From: a virus
Direction: 5' to 3' (one strand)
IMG/VR virus record: IMGVR_UViG_3300034683_000064
Location: 1 to 38,644 of that record
DNA length: 38,644 nucleotides
Below the pieces are notes generated by a model, which saw nothing but the letters and a program-made list of their open reading frames with translations, did not search any database and was not told the DNA's origin. A program made the translations under genes and the position numbers. Shown here piece by piece: positions 1 through 6,411 of the stretch (positions are counted from its first letter, which is position 1; each line of letters starts with the position of its first letter).

Positions 1-165
1 CCGAGCCTGTACGTTGTCGAGATATTGGTTAAACAGCGTGGATAAGGAGACCGTGCCGGTTCGCGTCTCGGCTTCCAGTTCCTTGCGCGTGGCGTTTTCC
101 CACTTGAGCGCGTCCTTTTTCGACTTGGCTTTTTTCGTGTACGTCTCCCCCTTGTGCGTCACTTT
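1..165. repeat. Terminal direct repeat from circular assembly (left copy)
   Basis: Bases 1-165 match 38480-38644 with one difference (G at 128, A at 38607). The repeat lies inside the integrase gene and a single int reading frame continues across it, so this is the overlap of a circular or circularly permuted genome and not a biological terminal repeat with its own genes. The unit length is about 38,479 bp. Confidence 0.9.
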
Positions 166-216
166 TCCGTACCATTCCGGCTTGTTCGTTCGTTTGTTCA
201 TTCGTTGCATCGGCAT
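1..216 (-). CDS. int: Tyrosine integrase, N-terminal part (continues at 38479)
   Basis: This is the start of the integrase whose remainder lies at 37634-38479; joined through the terminal repeat the protein is 353 residues. I place the start at the ATG complementary to 214-216 because AGGAG lies 7 bases upstream. The first residues (MPMQRMNKRTNKPEWYGKV) precede a basic arm-binding-type region. The start lies inside the upstream excisionase-like gene, in another frame, giving a 188-nt overlap. Codon 30 reads Ala here and Val in the right-hand copy. The function, site-specific recombination at attP/attB, is described under the main part of the gene. Confidence 0.85.
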   Translation of the reverse strand, partial: MPMQRMNKRTNKPEWYGKVTHKGETYTKKAKSKKDALKWENATRKELEAETRTGTVSLSTLFNQYLDNVQAR

Positions 217-382
217 GTTTGACTCCTAATGCGGCCAAGACGTTCGACTCGAAAAAGACCCACCTTTTACCGATGCGGACCCCGCCTAGCTCTCGCGCAT
301 TGGCATAAACCTGATTGATGCCGATGCCAAGGCGTTCATGGATATCGGAGGCGGTAAGGGGCTTTCCTAGGGATTCAATCAT
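29..382 (-). CDS. Excisionase-like helix-turn-helix protein
   Basis: The predicted protein is 117 residues. Residues 1-55 resemble a MerR/excisionase-type winged helix (KPLTASDIHERLGIG, then NARELGGVRIGKRWVF), the layout of DNA-bending factors that direct an integrase to excise. The start at 382 has GAGGT 7 bases upstream and overlaps the preceding stop as TAATG. From about residue 58 the frame runs through the first 188 nt of int, and this tail is polar and low in complexity, so only the N-terminal domain is probably structured. Its place directly before int in the leftward operon is the usual xis position. A general regulator remains possible. Confidence 0.6.
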   Translation of the reverse strand: MIESLGKPLTASDIHERLGIGINQVYANARELGGVRIGKRWVFFESNVLAALGVKHADATNEQTNEQAGMVRKSDAQGGDVHEKSQVEKGRAQVGKRHAQGTGSRDANRHGLLIHAV

Positions 383-606
383 TAAAACCTCACACACCCG
401 CCACCGACGCGGGTTTTCGCTTTCTCTTCCTCCGGCAAATCATACCACTCGCCCCACACCCGCCAGAACACCCGTCCGGCCCGCTTCCTCGGCTCCCCGT
501 CCTTGCGCAGGGGCCACGGGCCGGAGTACATGCCGTCTTCCCACGTCCAGCCGCGCCACTGGTAGACGCGGGGGAGGCAGAGGTAGCCGTGCGGCCTATT
601 CGTCAT
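382..606 (-). CDS. Small Trp-rich hypothetical protein
   Basis: The protein is 74 residues and unusually rich in Trp, Arg and Tyr (WRGWTWEDGMYSGPWPLRK). I do not recognise a family. GAGGAG lies 7 bases before the ATG at 606, the start overlaps the end of the preceding gene by 11 bases, and the stop overlaps the excisionase-like start (TAATG). The short WEDG and GPW elements also occur near the C-terminus of the zinc-finger protein at 3989-4672, a weak hint of shared ancestry or a shared ligand. Early leftward operon. Confidence 0.6.
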   Translation of the reverse strand: MTNRPHGYLCLPRVYQWRGWTWEDGMYSGPWPLRKDGEPRKRAGRVFWRVWGEWYDLPEEEKAKTRVGGGCVRF

Positions 607-715
607 CGTCTGGCTCCTCGCATAACCACTCCTCAAAGTCTGCGCGTTGGTCGTCGTCCATGTCGTCGATGATTGCCAATATAGCCTCTGCGACGGGTAT
701 TATACTCTCGCTCAT
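596..715 (-). CDS. Acidic microprotein
   Basis: This is a 39-residue, strongly acidic protein whose C-terminal half is rich in Asp and Glu (IIDDMDDDQRADFEEW). It begins at 715 with a G-rich ribosome site and ATGA overlap with the preceding gene. Very acidic early phage proteins often mimic DNA or bind basic host proteins, but nothing here shows the target. It is supported by the unbroken chain of overlapping starts and stops on both sides. Confidence 0.5.
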   Translation of the reverse strand: MSESIIPVAEAILAIIDDMDDDQRADFEEWLCEEPDDDE

Positions 716-1038
716 CCTTCCCCCACCAGCGCGTCCACGGCGGCGCGGGCGGCAGAAATAGAACCGGTAATTTCTCTCAGCGCACACGTTTCTAGAGCAT
801 CAAATATTACATAGTGGCGCACAAGTTCACATTCTCGCCGCCACGCCACCGCCTCCCGCAGCGCGTTGTGACGGGCGAGAAGGGCGGCGACATGGTCAAC
901 AAGTTCGACGGCGCGTTCCTCATTTTCGGCGTTACACATAACTCGGCCGTCTGCGTCGGTTATCCTCCCCGTAAAATACGGAGCGCACGGGCCGTCCTCG
1001 TCGTATATTTCGTAGTCAAGGATCAGTGGCAGTTTCAT
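712..1038 (-). CDS. Hypothetical early protein, 108 aa
   Basis: This soluble protein has an N-terminal beta-rich stretch (LILDYEIYDEDGPCAPYF) and a helical, Ala/Arg-rich C-terminal half. I recognise no family. GGAGGAG precedes the ATG at 1038, and both ends overlap neighbours by the ATGA pattern, so it is translated as part of the leftward operon. Confidence 0.65.
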   Translation of the reverse strand: MKLPLILDYEIYDEDGPCAPYFTGRITDADGRVMCNAENEERAVELVDHVAALLARHNALREAVAWRRECELVRHYVIFDALETCALREITGSISAARAAVDALVGEG

Positions 1039-1415
1039 TTCTCCTCCAGTGCGATCTTCGCAGTGTCTCTCATGCCATGCGCCACATCATCGGCGTCACA
1101 GTATGGAATTTTCATTTCAGCGATCTCTTTCAGCGCCTCCTCCAGCCTCGCCACTCGGGCGCGGAGGGCGGCATCCTCGGCCTGCAACTCGCACATCCCG
1201 TCCACGCATTCGTCAACCGAGAATCCGTGTTCGCAGGCTGCGGCTGTTTTGATGTGGCCCATTTCGCGAAGGGCGAAGAGCACGGAATCAATCGACTCCA
1301 TTGATGGGTTTTCAACGTCGGCGGCAATGCGCTGGACGTTCTGGATGAACCCAGGGTCAAAGAACCATCCCATGCTAGCGGACTTGGCGTCGGCCTGTGG
1401 TACGAGTTTTACCAT
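1035..1415 (-). CDS. Hypothetical early protein with C-terminal coiled coil
   Basis: The protein is 126 residues from the ATG at 1415, chosen because AAGGAGG lies 6-8 bases upstream; longer in-frame starts lack such a site. The C-terminal part (DAALRARVARLEEALKEIAE) is a predicted coiled coil and suggests an oligomer. Two Cys and a His occur around residues 75-90, but no clear metal site. It overlaps the preceding gene by 41 nt and the following one by ATGA. Function unknown. Confidence 0.6.
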   Translation of the reverse strand: MVKLVPQADAKSASMGWFFDPGFIQNVQRIAADVENPSMESIDSVLFALREMGHIKTAAACEHGFSVDECVDGMCELQAEDAALRARVARLEEALKEIAEMKIPYCDADDVAHGMRDTAKIALEEK

Positions 1416-1599
1416 TGCTGTCCTCCTTGAAATAATTGGCGCATTTTGCGGCCTGTTCATCGTCTCCGAAGTCATCAAGAAAGCGGTCAGCAGATGTATA
1501 ATATCTGACCTCTTGCGCGTATCTGTTTTTTGCTGTCGCGCTGGCCTTGATAAACGTCGGAAATACGGTGTATGTCCAGAACTCGGAAGGGAATTTCAT
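1375..1599 (-). CDS. Hypothetical early protein, 74 aa
   Basis: This small protein has an aromatic N-terminus (MKFPSEFWTYTVFPTFIKA), an acidic middle (DRFLDDFGDDEQAAK) and a basic tail. No family is recognised. AGGTGAAG lies before the ATG, and the start overlaps the stop of the preceding gene. The basic C-terminal 12 residues lie in the overlap with the next gene. Confidence 0.55.
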   Translation of the reverse strand: MKFPSEFWTYTVFPTFIKASATAKNRYAQEVRYYTSADRFLDDFGDDEQAAKCANYFKEDSNGKTRTTGRRQVR

Positions 1600-1910
1600 T
1601 CTTCACCTCTCGCTTTTCTCAACGCCGCTTCAGCCATTGCGCCGTCTTCCTCGGTTATGTGGGCATCGCCGTCACGGTCTGACATGAGCAGTCGCCCGTA
1701 GATGCGTTCAAGCGCGGCATAGAGGTCGGGAGCGGCGGCTATGAGGCTGGCCGTTTCGCGTGTCATGATGCCTGACAGCGAAAGGAACTCGTCGCCTACC
1801 CATCCGTCACCGATATTTGGTCCTCCGGCTTGGATAATAAAATATGGGTGGCCGTCTGGCGTTGGGCTGAAATCCCGCATGAACCAAGGCCCTTCGTTTA
1901 AACCTATCAC
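1596..1910 (-). CDS. Phage accessory protein with LIAAAP motif (paralog 1)
   Basis: The protein is 104 residues with a GTG start; GGAGGTGAAGA sits directly upstream and GTGA overlaps the preceding stop. It carries the LIAAAPDLYAAL segment seen in a widespread family of small phage early proteins of unknown role, preceded by a beta-rich GPWF...HPYFI region. The same plan, ending in the same KARGEE residues, occurs at 3687-3992, so the operon holds two diverged copies. Confidence 0.65.
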   Translation of the reverse strand: MIGLNEGPWFMRDFSPTPDGHPYFIIQAGGPNIGDGWVGDEFLSLSGIMTRETASLIAAAPDLYAALERIYGRLLMSDRDGDAHITEEDGAMAEAALRKARGEE

Positions 1911-2143
1911 TCTTCACCTCCGCAGATTTTATCAATGATGCCTCGCGCCGGGTCGCCCTTGTCGGGCACGACGATGTAACCCATCTCCACACCGTTGCGG
2001 ATGAATTCCCGCAACCGCTCAATCTCCTCCGCGCATTTCAGCATGTTTTCCCGCAGTAGCTTGGGGCCTGCGCCAGCCCGGTGAGACTGGACTTCCGCGA
2101 CGTTGCGCAGCCAGCGCACGGCGTCGAATTCGTATTTAGGCAT
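1907..2143 (-). CDS. Hypothetical early protein, 78 aa
   Basis: This is a helical protein with a likely coiled segment (LLRENMLKCAEEIERLREF) and a C-terminal PDKGDPARGIIDKI stretch. No family is recognised. GAGGAGG precedes the ATG at 2143; it overlaps the preceding gene by 8 nt and the following one as GTGA. Confidence 0.6.
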   Translation of the reverse strand: MPKYEFDAVRWLRNVAEVQSHRAGAGPKLLRENMLKCAEEIERLREFIRNGVEMGYIVVPDKGDPARGIIDKICGGEE

Positions 2144-2540
2144 CGTCGTCCTCCTCGTCGTCTATCGCGTCCCTCCAGATCTCCTCGATCATCAGCAGCA
2201 CATTCGCCCGAGCCGCTGGCGTCAGCTTGGCGATCTTCGCCCAGGGTGCTCCGTCAACCTCGTAGTGGATCGCGTGATAGAGTTGGTCGCGTAAATCAAA
2301 CCAGATTTCGCCGTAAGTGAACCGGCAGAACAAGTGCTCCCTGACCGATTCGCAACACGCGCACGTCTTGTGCGTGCTGACGTCGCCGTCGTAGATGTAG
2401 CGCTCTTCGAGATACGTCTGGCCTGGGAATATCGTCCCCAGACACTCACTGCACCGGTGATGCTTGACGGCTCGGCGCTTGTTGCTGGCCAACATGGTGA
2501 CATAGTCGTCGTTATCGGTTGAGAAACAGGCGCATTCCAT
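2136..2540 (-). CDS. Cys-rich putative zinc-binding protein
   Basis: The protein is 134 residues. Cysteines fall in pairs: ECAC at the start, HRCSECLG near residue 30, and KTCACC near residue 60 with another Cys soon after, the look of one or two structural zinc sites. The C-terminus is helical and very acidic (WRDAIDDEEDDDA). I chose the ATG at 2540 because GGAGG is 7 bases upstream, and not the ATG two codons earlier. Related small phage proteins exist, but I cannot assign a role. Early operon. Confidence 0.65.
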   Translation of the reverse strand: MECACFSTDNDDYVTMLASNKRRAVKHHRCSECLGTIFPGQTYLEERYIYDGDVSTHKTCACCESVREHLFCRFTYGEIWFDLRDQLYHAIHYEVDGAPWAKIAKLTPAARANVLLMIEEIWRDAIDDEEDDDA

Positions 2541-2542
2541 GG

Positions 2543-2689
2543 TCATCCTCCGAAATTTATCGTGACGTTTCTAAACAACCAGACTGCAATGTCGATCAGC
2601 TTCCAGATCCCGAGTGGAATGGTTATGGCCAGCAGGACGACCATGAGCTTGAATAGGGCAACAAACCCCTCGCCGATTTGCTCGTACAT
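2543..2689 (-). CDS. Small membrane protein, 48 aa
   Basis: Most of the protein is hydrophobic: residues about 9-30 (FVALFKLMVVLLAITIPLGI) form a membrane helix, and a second amphipathic or membrane segment follows (WKLIDIAVWLFRNV). It starts two bases after the preceding stop with a GGGGGTG-type ribosome site, and its TGA overlaps the next ATG. Small inner-membrane proteins in early operons often act in superinfection exclusion or host inhibition; this is inference only. Confidence 0.6.
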   Translation of the reverse strand: MYEQIGEGFVALFKLMVVLLAITIPLGIWKLIDIAVWLFRNVTINFGG

Positions 2690-2691
2690 AT

Positions 2692-2934
2692 TCACACCCC
2701 CGGCAGCTTGCGCACGAGCTCGGTCTGCCTCACGCACGCCTTGACTTCCCGGATCGTCACCGAGCCCGGCAGCACGAACCCGCCTTCGCAGAAGTGCGGC
2801 ACGCCGTGGCAGCGCTTCCAGACCTTGGCGCAGGAGCCGCATCGGAAGTGATCCATGGGCAGGCCCTCGACGGCGGCGTCGAAATCTGTCGCAGCGCCGC
2901 AGTGGGCGCAGGTGATGGTGATGCCGTGGGTCAT
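2692..2934 (-). CDS. Zinc-ribbon protein, 80 aa
   Basis: A four-Cys zinc ribbon is clear: CAHC at residues 9-12 and CGSC about 20 residues on, followed by CHGVPHFC, which could make a second site. The C-terminus is basic. GGAG precedes the ATG at 2934, and the start overlaps the preceding stop as ATGA. It is the first of several zinc-ribbon microproteins in this part of the operon. It probably binds nucleic acid or a protein partner; the target is unknown. Confidence 0.65.
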   Translation of the reverse strand: MTHGITITCAHCGAATDFDAAVEGLPMDHFRCGSCAKVWKRCHGVPHFCEGGFVLPGSVTIREVKACVRQTELVRKLPGV

Positions 2935-3152
2935 GAGCGACGCTCCATGATCGGTAAAGACAGCTCTCTCTGGCCCATTTTTTTTGACTTGCCGAAGGCC
3001 TCAAACTTTCGGCTTATGGCTGTGCATTCGGACTCAGCGTGCAGGCCAAAGAGCGTGCCGTCATTCCACATTGCCGTCCGCGCCTGTCGTGCGCCCTTAA
3101 AGCAGACGCGCCCTGCGATGCGCTTGAAATCTCCGTAATAGGCGTAGAACAT
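2931..3152 (-). CDS. Hypothetical early protein, 73 aa
   Basis: This basic protein starts MFYAYYGDFKRIAGRVCFKG and ends in PIMERRS. No family is recognised. GGAGGCGGC precedes the ATG at 3152, and the gene begins one base after the preceding stop and ends with ATGA overlap. Confidence 0.55.
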   Translation of the reverse strand: MFYAYYGDFKRIAGRVCFKGARQARTAMWNDGTLFGLHAESECTAISRKFEAFGKSKKMGQRELSLPIMERRS

Positions 3153-3296
3153 CTATGCCGCCTCCTTGAGCACCACGGCCGCAATCCGCAGCCCGCGCTC
3201 CTGGCCTTCGTTGTCATGGTCGGACAGATCAAAATCATGGCCGCAGTACGGGCACTTGGTCCAAAGATGCCAATCTAACAATGCTCTTGCTTTCAT
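3153..3296 (-). CDS. Zinc-ribbon microprotein, 47 aa
   Basis: This gene starts at the ATG complementary to 3294-3296 with GAGGG just upstream. The protein has a CPYCGHDFDLSDHD motif (residues 15-28), a half zinc knuckle that may be completed by the two following His or by dimerisation, then a helix rich in Ala and Val. It overlaps the preceding stop by ATGA and ends one base before the next start. No family is assigned. Confidence 0.55.
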   Translation of the reverse strand: MKARALLDWHLWTKCPYCGHDFDLSDHDNEGQERGLRIAAVVLKEAA

Positions 3297-3466
3297 CCCT
3301 CATCCCTCCACTCGTGCCCGCAGTCGAGGCACCTCAGTTTGTCTTCGTGCGTCCGCTCCACGTCCTGCTCGGCAATGCGGCGGTCACGGAACAGCATCAC
3401 CGACCATTTGCGCGTGTAGGTGGTGACGGTGGCGGTGTCTTCGCTGTTGCATTTGGGGCAGGTCAT
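3293..3466 (-). CDS. Zinc-ribbon microprotein, 57 aa
   Basis: A textbook two-knuckle zinc ribbon is visible: CPKC at residues 3-6 and CLDCGHEW at residues 46-53, with a beta-rich TATVTTYTRKW linker. Start at 3466, ATGA overlap with the gene before and after. The fold resembles zinc ribbons of transcription or nuclease accessory factors, but with only 57 residues it is most likely an adaptor. Role unknown. Confidence 0.6.
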   Translation of the reverse strand: MTCPKCNSEDTATVTTYTRKWSVMLFRDRRIAEQDVERTHEDKLRCLDCGHEWRDEG

Positions 3467-3690
3467 GCCGCACCATCCAGCTTCTCAACCGTGATCCGGT
3501 ATTCCGGCTTGCCGTTACAGGTGATTTCGATAGGCTGGCCGAAATGAACGCCGTACTGCGCGACAGCAACCAGCGCGTCCATAGTTACGTCCTGACGGTT
3601 TGTTGACCATGTGGCCCCGTCTTTCAGTACGGTTCCAGCGTAGATCGTGCCGGTCAATGGTGACGCCCCAACGTGTAGTTTCTTTTTCAT
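3463..3690 (-). CDS. Hypothetical early protein, 75 aa
   Basis: This is a beta-rich small protein (TGTIYAGTVLKDGATW, then IEITCNGKPEYRITVEKL). No family is recognised. AGGTGAAG lies before the ATG at 3690, and both ends overlap neighbours as ATGA. It has the same ribosome-site sequence and neighbour arrangement as the gene at 1375-1599. Confidence 0.55.
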   Translation of the reverse strand: MKKKLHVGASPLTGTIYAGTVLKDGATWSTNRQDVTMDALVAVAQYGVHFGQPIEITCNGKPEYRITVEKLDGAA

Positions 3691-3992
3691 TCTTCACCTC
3701 GCGCTTTTTTGAGTGCGAGCCGTGACGGTTGCAGCGTAAGCGAGTCGGGTTCATAATCTCCTTCGATCATCGCGTTGACGAGATCGTGGAGTTCAGAAAG
3801 CGCCTCGTACATCTCCGGCGCTGCGGCGATAAGTTTTGCGTTTGGCCCGTCCTGCGGGTTTTCGCCTTCAAATGCGCAAATTGTTGTGTCGGGGCTTACC
3901 GTTTCCTCGTGGCAAACATAAAACACGCCTTCGTCGTCTTCACCTTCGCCAATCTCGACCCACCACGGACCTTTCGTCCATTTCTCGCTCAT
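3687..3992 (-). CDS. Phage accessory protein with LIAAAP motif (paralog 2)
   Basis: The protein is 101 residues with KGPWWVEIG near the start, an acidic middle, NAKLIAAAPEMYEAL at about residues 52-66 and a LKKARGEE end. It belongs to the common but uncharacterised small phage family that carries the LIAAAP segment and is a paralog of the protein at 1596-1910. AGGAGG precedes the ATG; ATGA overlaps on both sides. Confidence 0.7.
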   Translation of the reverse strand: MSEKWTKGPWWVEIGEGEDDEGVFYVCHEETVSPDTTICAFEGENPQDGPNAKLIAAAPEMYEALSELHDLVNAMIEGDYEPDSLTLQPSRLALKKARGEE

Positions 3993-4672
3993 GCCGCTTT
4001 CCTCCTCTCTGTTTCTCGCTCTCGCACTTCAACCCACACCCCGCCTGCACCCCACCCCGCGCTCATCGGGTCCGCCTCCGCGCTATCCCACCGCACCCCG
4101 TAGGCCGGGGGCGTGTCGAAGAGGCCGTCTTCCCAGGGACAGCGCATGGGGTGGGTCCAGGGGCCGGGGTACGCTTTGTCCCACAGTCGGCTCGTTGGCT
4201 CCTTGCGCATCCCGCGTTTGCGGTCCCGCTCTAACGCCCGTTTGTTCTCGCGGACGCATGATGCGGCTCCGCAGGTCTTGGCGAGGGGGTGGGCACGCAT
4301 AGGGCGCTTTTTGCAAAATGGGCACAATCCCTGCGGCACGGGCGGGGCAGGCACTTCCGCCTTCTTTCGCGCCTTATGCTCGTCGCGGATGAGCCGGTTG
4401 TGGGCGTCGATTGCGCGGCACATATCCTTGTAGTCTCCCGGATCGTGCATCACGCCGCCCCAGGTATCCCGCACGGCGATGAACGCGCGGATGGACGTTG
4501 TTTTGCCGTTTGTCGTGATGCGATAGACGAGCCTGCCGTACTCAAGCGATGGGCGCATAGCGAGTCCCTTCAGCGCGGTGTTGCGGCGTTCAAGGACGAT
4601 GAGATAGCCGTCTCGCGTGATCCCGTAATTGCCAGCGTGCAGTGGTCGTGTGGGCTTTTCATCGAGCCTCAT
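3989..4672 (-). CDS. Zinc-finger protein with NUMOD-like N-terminus
   Basis: The protein is 227 residues. Residues 12-85 look like the N-terminal DNA-reading part of phage HNH endonucleases (ITRDGYLIVLE, YRITTNGKTTSIRAFIAV, then DTWGG). Instead of an HNH core, residues about 125-150 carry C-x2-C-x13-C-x4-C with basic residues following, a likely zinc finger. The C-terminal third has GPWTHPMRCPWEDG. This may be a DNA-binding protein descended from a homing endonuclease that has lost its nuclease, or a protein of another family. Start at 4672 overlaps the ssb stop (TGATG). Confidence 0.55.
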   Translation of the reverse strand: MRLDEKPTRPLHAGNYGITRDGYLIVLERRNTALKGLAMRPSLEYGRLVYRITTNGKTTSIRAFIAVRDTWGGVMHDPGDYKDMCRAIDAHNRLIRDEHKARKKAEVPAPPVPQGLCPFCKKRPMRAHPLAKTCGAASCVRENKRALERDRKRGMRKEPTSRLWDKAYPGPWTHPMRCPWEDGLFDTPPAYGVRWDSAEADPMSAGWGAGGVWVEVRERETERRKAA

Positions 4673-5118
4673 CAGTATGCCTCAAACCGCATAAACGGCG
4701 CGTCATCCATCCCTGCGCTCCCGCCACCTGCGTACTCCTGCCGCCCCGTGTACTCCGGCTGCGCGGCGGCCTGCTGCTGGCCTTCCGGCTTGCGGTCCAG
4801 CGCCTGTACCGACACCACGTTGCACTCGGTGGAGTAGCGGTCATTTCCGTCCTTGTCCTGCCACTTCCGCGTCTTCCACTTGCCGACAACGTGGATGAGC
4901 CTGCCCTTGCCGATGTAGTTCGCAATGAAGTCCGCCTGTTTGCCCCAGACGACGCACGGAATCCATTCGGTTTGCTCGACCTTCTGGCCCTGCTTGTCCT
5001 TGTACGTTTCGTCCACGGCCATGCTGAAATTAACGACGGTCTGGCCCGTGCTTGTGGCGCGTACTTCCGGCTCACGGCCCACTCTCCCGATGAACTGACA
5101 GCTATTCAGTGATGCCAT
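4672..5118 (-). CDS. ssb: Single-stranded DNA-binding protein
   Basis: A bacterial/phage SSB of 148 residues. The OB fold begins at once (MASLNSCQFIGRVGREPEVR) and includes the conserved TEWIPCVVWGKQAD and VVGKWKTRKWQD strands to about residue 108; a Gln/Gly-rich linker follows. The acidic partner-binding element DDAPF is at 138-142 but is followed by MRFEAY, so it is not the terminal tip seen in most SSBs. It coats single strands in replication and is the expected partner of the Sak4-like annealing ATPase encoded upstream in the same operon. AAGGAG precedes the ATG. Confidence 0.93.
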   Translation of the reverse strand: MASLNSCQFIGRVGREPEVRATSTGQTVVNFSMAVDETYKDKQGQKVEQTEWIPCVVWGKQADFIANYIGKGRLIHVVGKWKTRKWQDKDGNDRYSTECNVVSVQALDRKPEGQQQAAAQPEYTGRQEYAGGGSAGMDDAPFMRFEAY

Positions 5119-5129
5119 TTATGTGCTCC

Positions 5130-6194
5130 TTAATATTCGACAGTGACGAAAGGGATTGAGCCAGTGGACAGAAGCGACACGACAGCGACTGCGTGTGGGG
5201 CGGGAATACCCTTGTCCTTGAGCGCCCCGAGGATCGCCTTGTGGATTGACTCGCGGTGCGCCAAGTCTTCGGCGCGGCGCTTTTCCTCGGCCTTGATTCT
5301 CGCTTCCTCGGCCAGCCTAGCGCGTTCAGCCTCTTCCTGCTTCCGGCGCTCGGCATCAATCGCGGCCTGCTTCTCACGCTCTGCCCTTTCAATGGCTTCC
5401 AGGCGTTCGCGCTCGGCACGTTCTGCGGCGAGCTTCAATTCCAGCTCCCGGCGCTCGGCGGCTTCGCGTTCTTCCTTGGCCTTGCGTTCGGCTTCAGCGG
5501 CGGCACGGGCTGCGGCTTCCTCGGCATCACGACGGGCCTTCTCTGCTGCGGCTTCGGCAATGCGACGATCCCGTTCCTCGGCTTCTCGCTTGGCCTTTTC
5601 TTCGCGGAGGCGCTGGAGTTCGGCCTGTTCGGCTTCATATTTAACGGCTGCCTCGAAATCGTTGCGCAGTTTGCGGATAACTTCGTCCTTAACCTTGGCG
5701 GCATCTCCCGCGAACTCTGCGAACGATTCGTCAATGGCCACTGATTCGACGGTGCGGATTTCAAGCGCAATGGCGGTTGAGGTTTCGCCGTTTCTTGCAA
5801 GTGATTCTCGCATGGATTCAATGCGGTCTTTGATTTTCTGCACCCTCGCCTTTTCAGCCTCTTCCCACTCGGCCAGGGGACGGCGCACCTCGTCCTTTAG
5901 CGCGTCCAGTTCGTCCCGAATCTTCTTCCTGTTCGCGTCGATCTTCTTGGGGATTTCCTTGTACTCGTCGGTCAACTTCTTGCCGATGCCGTCGAGGTAG
6001 GTCTTGGACCTGGCGACCTTGTGCGCCATGCTGGCGATTTCGGCGCGCCCCTTCGCGGTGGTCACGTCGGGCGTGAATTCGGCTACGATCTTACGGATGG
6101 CGGCAAGGATCGGGTCCACCTTTTCGGCGTTGGTGAAGACGTCCAGCGCGGTGGTGGGTTCGATGGTGACAAGGGCTGTTGTTGTTTCGCTCAT
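5130..6194 (-). CDS. Long coiled-coil protein in recombination cluster
   Basis: The protein is 354 residues. Residues 30-150 are helical (a DUF1351-like plan: AHKVARSKTYLDGIGKKL, then WEEAEKARVQKIKDRI), and about 190-320 form a long Ala/Glu/Arg/Lys-rich coiled coil of the TolA kind. The last 35 residues are a small globular tail. Similar proteins lie beside ssb and annealing proteins in many phages, which suggests a scaffold for recombination or an exonuclease partner, but no catalytic motif is visible. AGGAGAAATAG precedes the ATG at 6194. Confidence 0.65.
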   Translation of the reverse strand: MSETTTALVTIEPTTALDVFTNAEKVDPILAAIRKIVAEFTPDVTTAKGRAEIASMAHKVARSKTYLDGIGKKLTDEYKEIPKKIDANRKKIRDELDALKDEVRRPLAEWEEAEKARVQKIKDRIESMRESLARNGETSTAIALEIRTVESVAIDESFAEFAGDAAKVKDEVIRKLRNDFEAAVKYEAEQAELQRLREEKAKREAEERDRRIAEAAAEKARRDAEEAAARAAAEAERKAKEEREAAERRELELKLAAERAERERLEAIERAEREKQAAIDAERRKQEEAERARLAEEARIKAEEKRRAEDLAHRESIHKAILGALKDKGIPAPHAVAVVSLLSTGSIPFVTVEY

Positions 6195-6272
6195 CTATTT
6201 CTCCTTCCGCTCTTCGCGGCACTTCATGACGTATGCGTAAAATTCCTCGTCGGTCATTTCGGATTCATGCAC
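6195..6272 (-). CDS. Microprotein, 25 aa, GTG start
   Basis: This very short gene has a GTG start at 6272 with GGAGG 7 bases upstream, and its TAG is directly followed by the next ATG. The peptide is amphipathic and charged (TDEEFYAYVMKCREERKEK), predicted as a single helix. It overlaps the end of the preceding gene by 8 nt. The strong ribosome site and tight fit in the operon are the evidence; no function can be assigned. Confidence 0.45.
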   Translation of the reverse strand: MHESEMTDEEFYAYVMKCREERKEK

Positions 6273-6411
6273 GGTCTATCCTCCTCTCTTCCATTCGCCC
6301 GTCCCAAAACTCGCACGCATCCCCATCCTCGTCGCGGTCCTCGTCCAAGTCCAGCGGGTCGGAGAGGTCTTCATCGTCGTGCGGCCAGATGCCGAAGGTT
6401 TCGTCCATCAT
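6265..6411 (-). CDS. Acidic microprotein, 48 aa
   Basis: The first 38 residues contain about 17 Asp/Glu (for example DDEDLSDPLDLDEDRDEDGD), followed by a basic end (MEERRIDRA). GAGGT lies upstream of the ATG at 6411, which overlaps the preceding TGA; a second ATG follows directly. Such strong negative charge fits a DNA mimic or a calcium-binding loop. Function unknown. Confidence 0.5.
   Translation of the reverse strand: MMDETFGIWPHDDEDLSDPLDLDEDRDEDGDACEFWDGRMEERRIDRA

Noticed and set aside
814-1701. Plus-strand frame of 295 codons in the early operon
   Set aside because: Crosses four well-supported minus-strand genes with good ribosome sites; has none itself.
5143-6000. Long plus-strand frame of 285 codons opposite the coiled-coil gene
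   Set aside because: It is a Ser/Arg-rich mirror of the Ala/Glu/Arg repeats on the minus strand, has no ribosome site, and lies wholly inside a better gene.
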